Both the position numbers and the translations under genes were made by a program. Positions 24,377-32,304 of a stretch of 64,000 bases of DNA are shown here, in pieces. Numbering within the stretch: the first letter of the stretch is position 1; each line of letters opens with the position of its first letter. The DNA is from an uncultured Acidobacteriota bacterium (GTDB lineage Bacteria; Acidobacteriota; Blastocatellia; Pyrinomonadales; Pyrinomonadaceae), in assembly GCA_902826795.1 (NCBI GenBank), contig CADEGD010000021.1:1-64000 (forward strand), written 5' to 3'. The notes under the pieces are model-generated. The model was not told the DNA's origin. It did no database searches and saw only the letters and a list, made by a program, of their open reading frames with translations.

Positions 24377-25601
24377 TGTCGCGTACGCCGTCTATCACTC
24401 TCTGAACTTCCTCGTGCGTTGTGTAGACCGAGCATCCGACCCTGACCAATCCCTGTTCTTTCAGACCTAGCTTCTGGACCACCGTCGCGGCGTAGAAGTT
24501 TCCGTGAGAAATAAATAGCCCTCGATCTGCAAGTGTCTTGCTGACATCGCTGGACGGTACATCGGCGACCGTGAAAGAAACGAGCGAGGTTCTTGGGCGG
24601 TCGGGCGACGGGCCTTGAAGTTTGACCCCTTCGATCTCTGCCAATCCATCCCACAGCAGACGAGTGAGTTCACCGTCGCGTTCATGCATCGCGTCAAACG
24701 CAGACTCAATCTTCGCGCGACGAGTGCTTCCTTCGCCGAGCGATGCAATGAAATTCACCGCCGCCGCCGCACCCACAATCGACTCGTGGCTCTGCGTGCC
24801 CGTCTCGACCCGATCCGGTGCGTTGTCGGGAGCCGGGCGGAGTTTCGGGAAATCGATCGAGCTAAGCAGTTCGTTTCGTCCATACAAAATGCCGATGTGC
24901 GGGCCGTAGAACTTGTAAGCCGAGCAAGCAAGAAAATCGCAGCCGATCGCTTTCACATCGATCAGCGAGTGTGGAGCAAAATGCACTGCGTCGACAAAAC
25001 TCAAAAGGCCCGCGTCGCGAGCAATTTTGCAAGCTGCCGTTACATCCGTAACTGTGCCCAGCGCGTTCGAAGCGGCGCCGATCGCGAGGAGCTTCGTTCG
25101 GTCGCTGATCAACGCCGGTAAGTCCTCGAGCAATAACTCGCCTGACTCGATGTCCATCGGTAGAACGTGAATAACGACGCCTCGATCCTTCTCCAACGCC
25201 CGCCACGGATCGACGTTTCCGTGATGATCGAGCTCGGTCACGATTATCTCGTCGTCCGCTTCAAACTCACGCCCTAAAGCACGGGAAAGATGAAAGGTCA
25301 GCGAGGTCATGTTCTGCCCGAACACGACCTCGTCAGCAGACGAATTGAACAGATCGGCGAAAGCCTGCCGCGAATCTTCGATTATCGCGTCCGTTTCGTC
25401 GCTTGTCGGATATCCCCAGTGCGTATTCGCGTTGTGATTAAAAAGATAATCATTCATCGCCTCGACCACCGATCGCGGAACCTGGGTTCCGCCCGGCCCG
25501 TCGAAGTATGCGACTTCATAGTCGTTGTAGCGACGCGCAAGCGCCGGAAACTGAGAGCGAATTTCGTCGATAGAAATGCGGCGGTCGGTTTGAGCTTTCA
25601 T
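24360..25601 (-). CDS. Cysteine desulfurase-like class V aminotransferase
   Basis: A 413-residue PLP enzyme of the IscS/SufS/selenocysteine lyase superfamily, 'cysteine desulfurase-like' subfamily. The PLP lysine is in 'LACSAYKFYGPHIGILYG' (about residue 231). 'VTELDHHGNVDPWRAL' has the His that stacks on the cofactor, and 'FGQNMTSLTFHLSR' the phosphate loop. The C-terminal region lacks a clear mobile-loop catalytic Cys as found in SufS ('RXGHHCA'), and instead reads 'GLVRVGCSVYTTHEEVQRV'. True desulfurase activity is therefore uncertain. It is convergent with the kinase gene (17-nt overlap). Confidence 0.9.
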   Translation of the reverse strand: MKAQTDRRISIDEIRSQFPALARRYNDYEVAYFDGPGGTQVPRSVVEAMNDYLFNHNANTHWGYPTSDETDAIIEDSRQAFADLFNSSADEVVFGQNMTSLTFHLSRALGREFEADDEIIVTELDHHGNVDPWRALEKDRGVVIHVLPMDIESGELLLEDLPALISDRTKLLAIGAASNALGTVTDVTAACKIARDAGLLSFVDAVHFAPHSLIDVKAIGCDFLACSAYKFYGPHIGILYGRNELLSSIDFPKLRPAPDNAPDRVETGTQSHESIVGAAAAVNFIASLGEGSTRRAKIESAFDAMHERDGELTRLLWDGLAEIEGVKLQGPSPDRPRTSLVSFTVADVPSSDVSKTLADRGLFISHGNFYAATVVQKLGLKEQGLVRVGCSVYTTHEEVQRVIDGVRDIIERR

Positions 25602-25611
25602 AAACAGAGGT

Positions 25612-25684
25612 CGGGCAAAGTGTCAGATCAAAATAAGAGACACTTTACCCGATGATGGCGGGACGAGGGAAATCCCTCGCCCGC
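25612..25684. repeat. Two adjacent hairpins between enzyme and transporter genes
   Basis: Hairpin 1 (25612-25651): CGGGCAAAGTGTC and GACACTTTACCCG. Hairpin 2 (25658-25684): GCGGG-A-CGAGGGA, loop AA, TCCCTCG-CCCGC. Hairpin 2 follows the EamA stop on the minus strand and may end the Lrp-EamA transcript, although no T-run follows. Confidence 0.65.
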
Positions 25685-25696
25685 TATGAAGACTGT

Positions 25697-26707
25697 TTAC
25701 GACGATGTCGAATAGCTTGGCCGGTTACACGACGGCGTCTGAGATTGATGAGTCGCCAGATCGTCCCCGTCGTCATCCTTTGCAGATTTGTTCGCCGTGA
25801 TCAATATTACCGAGGTCACGATCACGAAAGCGCCGATCAGCATCTGCGCCGTTAGCGACTCGCCCGCGATGCTCCACCCGAGAATGACCGCGATCACCGG
25901 ATTGACGTAGGCATAGGTTGCGACCATCGCCGGCTGAGCGTTCTTCAAAAGCCAGCTATACGCCGTAAAGCCGATCAGAGATCCGAACACGATCAGATAG
26001 AACAGTGCGAAGATCGAGTTTGACGAGACAGCCGCCGGATCGAACGTGGTGTGTTCGCCGCGAATCAGCCCGACGAGCAATAACGACACGCTGCCCGCGA
26101 GCATCTGCATTCCCGCCGTCAGAAGTGACGATTTTGGAGTCGACGCCTTTAAGCCATAGATAGAACCCGTCGCCCACGAGAGCGCTCCACCGATCACGGC
26201 CGCGTATCCGATCCACTGGCCGTAGCCTTCTGCACCACCGATCGAAGTCTTTCCGGAGATAAGCAGATAAACACCGAAGAATCCCACGATCAATCCGGCC
26301 GCGACCTTCCAATTCGGCCGCCTGTTCCCGAGCCACAGCCAGCTAAGCATCACGACGAACAGAGGTTCGGTAGCAACCAGCAACGCTGTCATGCTGGACG
26401 GAATATAGTGCGAAGCGAGCACGACCGCTCCGTTTCCGCCAAGCAAAAGGAACGTCCCGACGATCGCCGCCGTTCGCCAGTGCTCAAACTTCGGCCGCTC
26501 GTAGTCTTTCGTAAAACGCGCCCAAATAAAGAGGATCGATCCCGCAAAAGCGAATCGCGTTCCGGCCATCAGGAAGGGCGGAAGCGTCTGGATCGTGTAC
26601 TTGATCGCCAAATACGTAGAACCCCAAAACACGTATACGGCAAAAAACGCCGCGATCAGTACGATCAGGTTCTTTCGATTCGTAATTGCTCCCGTCATGT
26701 CGTTCAA
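25697..26707 (-). CDS. EamA/DMT-family exporter
   Basis: A 336-residue inner-membrane transporter with two EamA halves and about ten transmembrane helices. The first half starts with 'FFAVYVFWGSTYLAIKYTIQ' and the second contains 'YSWLLKNAQPAMVATYAYVN' then 'PVIAVILGWSIAGESLTAQM', both typical of YedA/RhaT-like drug and metabolite transporters. The gene lies 11 nt after an Lrp/AsnC regulator and is co-transcribed with it. In many bacteria such pairs export amino acids under control of the regulator, and that is the likely role here. The substrate itself cannot be read from the sequence. Confidence 0.92.
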   Translation of the reverse strand: MNDMTGAITNRKNLIVLIAAFFAVYVFWGSTYLAIKYTIQTLPPFLMAGTRFAFAGSILFIWARFTKDYERPKFEHWRTAAIVGTFLLLGGNGAVVLASHYIPSSMTALLVATEPLFVVMLSWLWLGNRRPNWKVAAGLIVGFFGVYLLISGKTSIGGAEGYGQWIGYAAVIGGALSWATGSIYGLKASTPKSSLLTAGMQMLAGSVSLLLVGLIRGEHTTFDPAAVSSNSIFALFYLIVFGSLIGFTAYSWLLKNAQPAMVATYAYVNPVIAVILGWSIAGESLTAQMLIGAFVIVTSVILITANKSAKDDDGDDLATHQSQTPSCNRPSYSTSS

Positions 26708-26718
26708 CCTCCCTTGGC

Positions 26719-27204
26719 TTACTTCCCTTTGCGCTTCGTCTTTTCAACCGGCACGCATCTGTCCAGCGGCAATGCCGTGGTTTCTTTTATCGTCTGTAGC
26801 ACGACCGTTGTTCGTGTCGTGACGACAGTCGGTATCGCCTTCAGCTTCTCCCTTAGAAGACGCGCAAGATCTTCCGGGTCGGACGCACGAACTTTCAACA
26901 GATAAGAGTCCTCGCCCGCGACATCGTGAACTTCGAGCACCTCAGGGATCTTCGCCAGCAACTCGTCAGTTCCGTCACCGCATTCATTAGTCCGAACAAA
27001 AACGAATGCTATCAGCCCGAATCCGACCTGCTTCGGGTCGACCGAAGCAAAATAGCCCTGGATAACCCCTCGCTCCTCAAGCTTCCTGATGCGCTCCAGA
27101 ACCGCTGACGCCGCCAGCCCGACCTGACGAGCGATCTCGGCATTCGAAATTCGGCCGTCTTGCTGAATAATGTTCACTATTTCCTTGTCAATATCGTCAA
27201 TCAT
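26719..27204 (-). CDS. Lrp/AsnC-family transcriptional regulator
   Basis: A 161-residue feast-famine regulator. The HTH is 'ISNAEIARQVGLAASAVLER' (about residues 20-40), and the C-terminal RAM domain (about 65-150) has 'FASVDPKQVGFGLIAFVFVR' and 'VAGEDSYLLKVRASDPEDL', the effector-binding fold. A longer frame starts at 27222, but a consensus -35 TTGACA and a -10 TATTCT place the transcript start inside that codon, so ATG at 27204 (MIDDIDKEIVN), which matches the family N-terminus, is preferred. It probably controls the EamA exporter 11 nt downstream in response to an amino acid. Confidence 0.92.
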   Translation of the reverse strand: MIDDIDKEIVNIIQQDGRISNAEIARQVGLAASAVLERIRKLEERGVIQGYFASVDPKQVGFGLIAFVFVRTNECGDGTDELLAKIPEVLEVHDVAGEDSYLLKVRASDPEDLARLLREKLKAIPTVVTTRTTVVLQTIKETTALPLDRCVPVEKTKRKGK

Positions 27205-27226
27205 TCGGTTACTTACCGTCATAATG

Positions 27227-27256
27227 AGAATAATCGACGGTCTGCTGGAATGTCAA
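27227..27256 (-). promoter_or_regulatory. Promoter of the Lrp-EamA operon
   Basis: On the minus strand: TTGACA (perfect), 18-nt spacer, TATTCT (4 of 6). The -10 ends 4 nt before 27222, so transcription begins within the first possible start codon and favours translation from 27204. Confidence 0.6.
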
Positions 27257-27257
27257 G

Positions 27258-27295
27258 CAAAAAATCCTCGGCGAAACACTACTCTCGCCGAGGAT
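27258..27295 (-). terminator. Rho-independent terminator of the M1 peptidase gene
   Basis: On the minus strand: ATCCTCGGCGA, 10-nt loop, TCGCCGAGGAT, then TTTTTTG. It starts 27 nt after the stop at 27322 and ends just before the Lrp promoter. Confidence 0.9.
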
Positions 27296-27321
27296 CGTTC
27301 TGAATAGTGTTAGTAGGACGC

Positions 27322-28983
27322 TTACGGTGTTCGGAGGACCCAGCCATTCGGGTCGATCGTTGGGTTCGAGGCAGCTACCGAACCTTTACCCTCGCGCATT
27401 TCTACACGTTGCGTCTTACCGTCAATCTCAACGTCGATCGGCATTGGGAAAGGCATGTTGTTCGGAGTTTCCCAACGCAGGCTCGTCGTGTTGCCGGCGG
27501 GTTCGACAACTAATTTAGGGAGCTTCGGCTGGCGCAGATAAACCTCAAAAAACCAGTCGAGCTTCATCTTCGATTCCTCTTCGGCGATGCGAAGGAATTC
27601 GTCGGTGTCGGTCAGACGCTGTTGGCGGCCGTCGGTGAAACTTTCCATTTCTTTACGCGGATAAGCCATTCGGCGTAGCGCGCGGAAGAATGCGTCGTCT
27701 CCGATCAAATATCGCAGCGAATGCAGAACCACAGCCCCTTTACCATAAATGTCGCCATCGCTTCGGACGTAATCGGGAGCTTGCAGGTAAACTTCATAAG
27801 CGAACTTCGCCCCTCGCGGAGCGACCGGCTGTATATTTCGCGTACCTTTGGCACGTGCTTTCATCGAAGCGAAATACGCATCCTTTTTTCCAAGGTGCTC
27901 CAGATAGAGCGAGTCCATGAACGACTGAAATCCTTCGTGGATCCAAAAATCATTCCAGTCACGGGCGGTTACGAGATTTGCCCACCACTCATGTCCGAAT
28001 TCATGAAGCTGCAGCCAGTCGAATCCATCTTCGTTGACGCGAAACTTGTTACCGTAAGCGAGGTGCGTCGAATGCTCCATGCCGAGATGCGGCGTTTCGA
28101 CAATGCCGAGCTTTTGCGAACGCCAAGGAAACGGCCCGAGATACTTCTCGTAAAATGCATTGTACTTTTTAGTTTCCTCGATCAGTTTCGGCCCGTTTTC
28201 GTAGGATTCCGGGAGGATGTAAAACTCGATCAGGATCGTCTCACCCGTAATGCTTTTCGTGCTGTCTTTGATGACGCGATACGGCGCAGCATCGAAGAGG
28301 ATCGAGTAATTAGGGATCGGATTCGTCATCTTCCAGATGTATGTCGACGTGCCGTTCGCGTTTTTGATCGTCTGATCCAGCACGCCAGGGCCAACGGCGA
28401 CGAGAGGATCGGGAACCGTAACGCGCATCGTTGCGGCCTCAGGTTTGTCCGACGGATGATCTTTCACCGGAAAGAGAAGGTCAGCCCCGTCGTTTTGCAT
28501 CGCAATCGATATCCAGTCCGCACCGCTTGGCGTCTTTGCCCAAATGAATCCACCGACCCACGGTGGATTCGGAGCAACGCGAGGTGTGCCGCCGTAAGAA
28601 ATGATCGTCTCAAACGTTTCCCCTTTCTTTTTACGCGTCGGGAATGTGATCTTTATCTTTCCGCCGTCGCGAGTGTATTTCAGCGCAACTTGACGATTCC
28701 CTGTTTCGCTAAACACACGGTCGATCGCGTAAACCTCGTCAAGATTCAGAATGATCGTGTCGGTCGGGTTCACGATCTTCGCGGTCATCACCGTCGTACC
28801 CGTTATCGATTTCGTCTTCGGATCGGCCTTGATGCTCACGTCGTAAGTCTGAACGTCGAACGCGGCCTGTTCCGGCAGCAACGGCCCGCCGGTTTCAGTT
28901 GGCTTCGCCGGATGTGCGCGCTGCGCAAACGTTGCGGATGCGACTAGAACTACGAACAGGAAAGATCGGAAACTTTGCTTCAT
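27322..28983 (-). CDS. Exported M1-family metallopeptidase
   Basis: A 553-residue secreted gluzincin aminopeptidase. Signal peptide MKQSFRSFLFVVLVASATFA. The beta-rich N-terminal domain has 'YDVSIKADPKTKSITGTTVM'. The zinc site is HEFGH (327-331) with the third ligand Glu350 in 'FWIHEGFQSF'. The exopeptidase motif is 'LGMEHSTHLAY' in place of the classical GxMEN, so the preference for the free N-terminus may be altered. 'GKGAVVLHSLRYLIGDDAFF' is the usual catalytic-domain helix. The C-terminal helical domain found in 850-residue M1 enzymes is missing, as in many Bacteroidota and Acidobacteriota members. It is divergent from a cyclophilin gene. Confidence 0.93.
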   Translation of the reverse strand: MKQSFRSFLFVVLVASATFAQRAHPAKPTETGGPLLPEQAAFDVQTYDVSIKADPKTKSITGTTVMTAKIVNPTDTIILNLDEVYAIDRVFSETGNRQVALKYTRDGGKIKITFPTRKKKGETFETIISYGGTPRVAPNPPWVGGFIWAKTPSGADWISIAMQNDGADLLFPVKDHPSDKPEAATMRVTVPDPLVAVGPGVLDQTIKNANGTSTYIWKMTNPIPNYSILFDAAPYRVIKDSTKSITGETILIEFYILPESYENGPKLIEETKKYNAFYEKYLGPFPWRSQKLGIVETPHLGMEHSTHLAYGNKFRVNEDGFDWLQLHEFGHEWWANLVTARDWNDFWIHEGFQSFMDSLYLEHLGKKDAYFASMKARAKGTRNIQPVAPRGAKFAYEVYLQAPDYVRSDGDIYGKGAVVLHSLRYLIGDDAFFRALRRMAYPRKEMESFTDGRQQRLTDTDEFLRIAEEESKMKLDWFFEVYLRQPKLPKLVVEPAGNTTSLRWETPNNMPFPMPIDVEIDGKTQRVEMREGKGSVAASNPTIDPNGWVLRTP

Positions 28984-29024
28984 AAAGAATTCTCTCTGAT
29001 GAACGGATGTGTGCAGTTTCTTTG

Positions 29025-29055
29025 AATTCTAGCACGGAAATCTTCTGCTAGAATT
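29025..29055. promoter_or_regulatory. Palindromic divergent promoter
   Basis: AATTCTAGCA (29025-29034) and TGCTAGAATT (29046-29055) are perfect inverted arms. Each arm is an extended -10 element (TGC-TAGAAT) pointing outwards: rightwards to the ATG at 29061 (6 nt away, leaderless) and leftwards to the M1 gene (leader about 35 nt). The palindrome could also be a repressor site acting on both genes. Confidence 0.6.
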
Positions 29056-29060
29056 GCACC

Positions 29061-29729
29061 ATGAGGATATTGTTTCTGCTTCTCTTCGCATGTTTCGCCG
29101 GTTCGGCTTTTGCTCAAGATCCGACACCTGCTCCCGACGTAAAAGAAGCCGCCAAGGCGAATGCTCGCCCAACCCCGACGGCGGATTACGCGCCCGAGCC
29201 GTTCGATAAGGCAGACGTAAAGACGATGGCTTCGAAGTGTGTCTCGCTCGACACGGAAGCAGGCGTGATCGAAATGGAAATGTATCCCGAACACGCTCCC
29301 GAATCCGTCCGCAATTTTTTGAACCTTGTGGCGACAGGATTATTTGACACCACGTCGTTCGACCGCGTCGTTCCGAACTTCGTCATTCAAGGCGGAAACA
29401 TCTGGTCGCGAGAAGATAAAAAGGTGACGCGAGCTATGGGACTTCGCGCCCGTAGGACAATACCTGACGAGCCCAATAAGATCCTCCACGAACGCGGCAT
29501 CCTCTCAATGGCCCGTGCGGACGAACCCAGCACCGCAACGACCAACTTCTTCATCCTCGTCGCCGAAGCCGCCTATCTGAACAACAAGTTCGCCGCGTTC
29601 GGAAAGGTGACGAAAGGAATGGAGATCGTCGACGCGATCAACAAGGCCCCCGTGAGTGAAGAAAAACCGGAGAAACCGGTGCGGATCAAGAAGGCTCTCG
29701 TTTCGCAATGTACCAAGCCTTCACCCTAA
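29061..29729 (+). CDS. Exported cyclophilin-type peptidyl-prolyl isomerase
   Basis: A 222-residue periplasmic PPIase. Signal peptide MRILFLLLFACFAGSAFA. A Pro/Ala-rich linker precedes the cyclophilin fold at about residues 60-220: 'FDRVVPNFVIQGGNIW' holds the catalytic Arg and Gln, 'ILSMARADEPSTATTNFFIL' and 'LNNKFAAFGKVTKGMEIVD' the rest of the active groove. The usual Trp/His of cyclosporin binding is absent, as in most bacterial enzymes. It probably assists folding of exported proteins. An extended -10 element lies 6 nt before the ATG, with no Shine-Dalgarno. Confidence 0.93.
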   Translation: MRILFLLLFACFAGSAFAQDPTPAPDVKEAAKANARPTPTADYAPEPFDKADVKTMASKCVSLDTEAGVIEMEMYPEHAPESVRNFLNLVATGLFDTTSFDRVVPNFVIQGGNIWSREDKKVTRAMGLRARRTIPDEPNKILHERGILSMARADEPSTATTNFFILVAEAAYLNNKFAAFGKVTKGMEIVDAINKAPVSEEKPEKPVRIKKALVSQCTKPSP

Positions 29730-29739
29730 TAGGAATTAC

Positions 29740-29790
29740 TTGTTTTTGTCGCCGGACGGGGATAAACTTTTGTATGTAGGAATTTCCTAC
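29740..29790 (+). promoter_or_regulatory. Promoter and operator of toxin-antitoxin module 2
   Basis: TTGTTT, 17-nt spacer, TAAACT, then the palindrome GTAGGAA-T-TTCCTAC (29776-29790), which covers the expected transcript start 9-23 nt before the antitoxin ATG. It fits autoregulation by the AbrB-type antitoxin. Confidence 0.5.
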
Positions 29791-29798
29791 CGACCGCT

Positions 29799-30122
29799 AT
29801 GCAGACAACTACGTCAAAGAACAAGCTCGTTACTTACGTCACGACCATGCGACTCTCTGAGAAGGGACAATTGGTTTTGCCTAAGGAGTTTCGCGACGAG
29901 CAGGGTCTTGCGTCAGGCAGCCCGATTTCCATTCTTCGAGTTGGGAATTCCCTAATGCTGCTTCCTGAAATGAGCAAGTTCAATGCTCTGTGCGATTCGA
30001 TCGAAAACACGCTGACGGCTGGCGGAGTAACGGCTGAAGAAGTTTTGAAGACGTTGCCGGAGACACGAGAAGAAGTATTTGCGGAACTCTATCCGAAACT
30101 GTCAAAAAAGAAGCGTAAATGA
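29799..30122 (+). CDS. AbrB-type antitoxin of a PIN toxin pair
   Basis: A 107-residue antitoxin. The AbrB swapped-hairpin region is 'TTMRLSEKGQLVLPKEFRDE' then 'LASGSPISILRVGNSLMLLP' at about residues 15-55. The C-terminal half is helical and ends with a basic tail (KLSKKKRK). Its last 4 nt overlap the PIN gene (ATGA). A promoter with a perfect palindrome lies directly upstream, the expected autoregulatory site. The N-terminal 12 residues before the core are longer than usual; a later start is possible but no closer ATG is better placed. Confidence 0.85.
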   Translation: MQTTTSKNKLVTYVTTMRLSEKGQLVLPKEFRDEQGLASGSPISILRVGNSLMLLPEMSKFNALCDSIENTLTAGGVTAEEVLKTLPETREEVFAELYPKLSKKKRK

Positions 30123-30583
30123 AAGCCCGTACGCCGAAGCTGCTTCTTGACAGCAACGTGTTGACCGATGGGTTGGTGAGCCGCTTTGGCCAGAGCAAGG
30201 CGGTTCTTGCGTTATGTGCCGCGAAGACGTGTCGCCTTGTTCTGCCCGAGATAAATCGGATAGAGGTTGAACGCAATCTGATCAAACTGTCTGAACGACT
30301 CGGAGCTGACCAGACAAAAAAGATAATTGCGGATCTCAAAGGATTCTTACGGCTGGCCCGCCCGATAACTGTCCCTCTGGCAGATGAGAAACGGGTGAAC
30401 GCCAACCGGGGTTTGATACGTCACTTCTCGGACGTGCCCGTCGTTCTTGCAGCTATCGACAGCCAGCCCGATTGGCTCATCACCAAGAACCGAGGGCACT
30501 TTACAGACGAGGTTTCCGACCGGATCGGGATCCGGATCGCATCTCCGCAGGAATTCTTTCAAGCTTTAATTGATAATTTTTAG
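30119..30583 (+). CDS. PIN-domain toxin, PIN_3-like
   Basis: A 154-residue PIN ribonuclease, larger than classical VapC. Acidic residues: Asp11 (LLLDSN), Glu49/Glu51 (NRIEVERN) and Asp105 (FSDVPV). In the last motif 'WLITKNRGHF', Asn stands where many VapC proteins have Asp; this form is common in the PIN_3/COG1569 group, where catalysis is retained. The 4-nt overlap with the antitoxin couples their synthesis. The RNA target is unknown. It is convergent with the TPR gene, 13 nt apart. Confidence 0.87.
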   Translation: MKARTPKLLLDSNVLTDGLVSRFGQSKAVLALCAAKTCRLVLPEINRIEVERNLIKLSERLGADQTKKIIADLKGFLRLARPITVPLADEKRVNANRGLIRHFSDVPVVLAAIDSQPDWLITKNRGHFTDEVSDRIGIRIASPQEFFQALIDNF

Positions 30584-30596
30584 AACTGCCGTCGAA

Positions 30597-30914
30597 TCAA
30601 TCAGAAAAGTCCAGATCCAGCGTCATCTTGTATTCGTTCGCCATTGACGGGTGGCCGTTGGCGAGAGAGACGTCGATGCCTTTCCTGTAAGTTTCGATGG
30701 CTTTTTCGCGGTTGCCGGTCCTTTCGTAAGCGGCGGCGAGCGTTCCGTAGGCATTGCCTTCGTCGTCGGCCTTAGTCAGATAATCTTCGAGCACGCGGAT
30801 CACGTCTTCGTACCGCTTTTCCTTCTCATACTCCTTCGCCAAGCCGAACATCACCATCGTATTGCTCGGGTCAGCAGCGAGCATTTGTTCAAAAACTTGG
30901 ATTCGATTCTCCAT
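30597..30914 (-). CDS. Small TPR protein
   Basis: A 105-residue protein made of about three tetratricopeptide units: 'FGLAKEYEKEKRYEDVIRVL', 'AYGTLAAAYERTGNREKAIE' and a last incomplete one. It has no signal peptide and no membrane segment, so it is probably a cytosolic protein-protein adaptor. The start is preceded by a CAGGAT-family inverted repeat rather than a clear ribosome site. The role is unknown. Confidence 0.82.
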   Translation of the reverse strand: MENRIQVFEQMLAADPSNTMVMFGLAKEYEKEKRYEDVIRVLEDYLTKADDEGNAYGTLAAAYERTGNREKAIETYRKGIDVSLANGHPSMANEYKMTLDLDFSD

Positions 30915-30925
30915 AAAAGAATTCT

Positions 30926-30997
30926 AACAGGATGTACATGATACACAGGATGGCCAATCACTCGGCCGATATCCCGTTCATCCTGTGTATCCTGTTT
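30926..30997. repeat. CAGGAT-family inverted repeat
   Basis: ATACACAGGATG (30941-30952) and CATCCTGTGTAT (30979-30990) are perfect 12-bp arms. They are extended by AACAGGAT on the left and CCTGTTT on the right, with a GC-rich loop. It fills the gap between the TPR and radical SAM genes. The same family recurs at 46042-46140. Confidence 0.85.
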
Positions 30998-31005
30998 GAA
31001 AAAAG

Positions 31006-32025
31006 TTAGAAGAGAGTCTGCTGAACCGGTGCGTCATCAGCGATGGCTTCGGTTGCCTCAGGCTTCGGCTCGCGAGCGACGAATCCGAGCCGCTGATAGT
31101 GAAACTCGAAAAGCTTTTTTGTCACTTCCCATTGCTCTGTTATTCCGACGCCCCGCTCTTTGTAGCTCTTATGTCGCAAAATTCCGCCCCGCTCACGCTT
31201 TAGACTGTTGATAACCTTTCCGGCTTTCGAAGGAATTCGCTCGTGCAGCTTTTCAACGAAATAATTTTCGATCGAGCCATTGTCTAAATGAAGAAGCCCC
31301 ATGAACGCTCGCGTCGCACCGCAATCGCGAGCCCGCTCGAGCAGCTTCGGAATGTCCGATTCGTTATATCCGGGAATCACTGGAGCGATGCCGATGCCCG
31401 TCTGAATACCGGCCTCAGACAGCGTTTTCATCGCCCGAAAACGAGCTTCTGGAACCGGCGTGTATGGCTCGAACGGATTTGATGATTCCTTCGTCAGAAA
31501 CGGAAGGGAAAAAAAGACCGAGATCTTTTCAAGTTTCTGAAGCACGTCTATATCCCGCGTAACCAGCGGTGATTTCGTAATGACACCGACCGGCACCCGA
31601 AACTCCGCACAAACTTCGAGGCATTGCCGCGTTAACTTGTATTCGGCCTCAAGCGGCAGATACGGGTCGGTGGCGAATGAAAAGTCCAGATGCGGTATCT
31701 TCCACTTGCACTTTTTTAGCTCTTCGCGAAGAAGCTTTGGAGCATTCGGTTTTACAACGATCTTGGTCTCGAAATCCGTCCCCGCTCCGTAGCCCAAATA
31801 TTCGTGATACTGCCTTGCAAAACAGTATGTACATCCGTGAACACATCCGCGGTAACAGTTCACGGTATATCGCCATCCGCCTTCCCAGTCAGAAGCGAAG
31901 GCCTTGGTGATCATCTTTTTAGTCGCGGTTTCTTCAAATATCTCAAGTTTCGTCGGCGGCGGTTCGCCGACGTATTCGGCAGAGTATCGGTCGTAAGGAT
32001 TAGGAGGGTTCAGGATGTGTCGCAC
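31006..32025 (-). CDS. SPL-like radical SAM protein
   Basis: A 339-residue radical SAM enzyme of the SplB-like / PA0069 group. The [4Fe-4S] cluster motif is 'NCYRGCVHGCTYCFARQYHE' (Cys-x3-Cys-x2-Cys at about residues 61-68). A barrel with 'SFATDPYLPLEAEYKLTRQC' and 'GVITKSPLVTRDIDVLQKL' follows, both conserved in this family. Members resemble spore photoproduct lyase, but non-spore-formers carry them and their substrate is not established. There is no signal peptide; an iron-sulfur-dependent cytosolic enzyme is expected. The gene stands alone. Confidence 0.9.
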   Translation of the reverse strand: MRHILNPPNPYDRYSAEYVGEPPPTKLEIFEETATKKMITKAFASDWEGGWRYTVNCYRGCVHGCTYCFARQYHEYLGYGAGTDFETKIVVKPNAPKLLREELKKCKWKIPHLDFSFATDPYLPLEAEYKLTRQCLEVCAEFRVPVGVITKSPLVTRDIDVLQKLEKISVFFSLPFLTKESSNPFEPYTPVPEARFRAMKTLSEAGIQTGIGIAPVIPGYNESDIPKLLERARDCGATRAFMGLLHLDNGSIENYFVEKLHERIPSKAGKVINSLKRERGGILRHKSYKERGVGITEQWEVTKKLFEFHYQRLGFVAREPKPEATEAIADDAPVQQTLF

Positions 32026-32304
32026 ACATGCAACGTTATCGCGTTAAGCAGAATTGCGCAAGTTTTGTCTAGAGCAAGGTCGTCCGTCCGCGATCAGGAA
32101 AACACGAAGATCTCTGTAGAGGGGAAAATCACCGAGCACCATCGCCGCTATCAAATCGTTAATAGCGGCCTTCGGCGCTTTCGCCGCTATCGTCAGAAAC
32201 GCGTAAAATCGGCCAGAAAAAAGTGCGGCCGCCAACGTCTTTTTTGTATGCGCCAAACAGAATTTGATGATCTCAAAGCGGTACCGAGATCGTCATCCAA
32301 ATGA
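32026..32304. other. Intergenic region without a supported gene
   Basis: A 279-nt gap. It contains GCCGCTAT (32144-32151), ATAGCGGC (32162-32169) and a third GCCGCTAT (32183-32190), able to form alternative hairpins. A minus-strand frame of 70 codons is open here, but it has no ribosome site and no recognisable domain, so I do not call it a gene. Confidence 0.4.

Noticed and set aside
24360-25601. SufS-type cysteine desulfurase of an Fe-S operon
   Set aside because: No suf or isc genes nearby and no clear SufS catalytic Cys loop; only the broader family name is used.
27721-28947. Open frame opposite the M1 peptidase (408 codons)
   Set aside because: Shadow of the HExxH gene, no domains, no start signal.
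32044-32256. Small minus-strand frame (70 codons) between radical SAM and GNAT genes
   Set aside because: No ribosome site, no similarity to a family that I recognise, and it overlaps hairpin-forming repeats.
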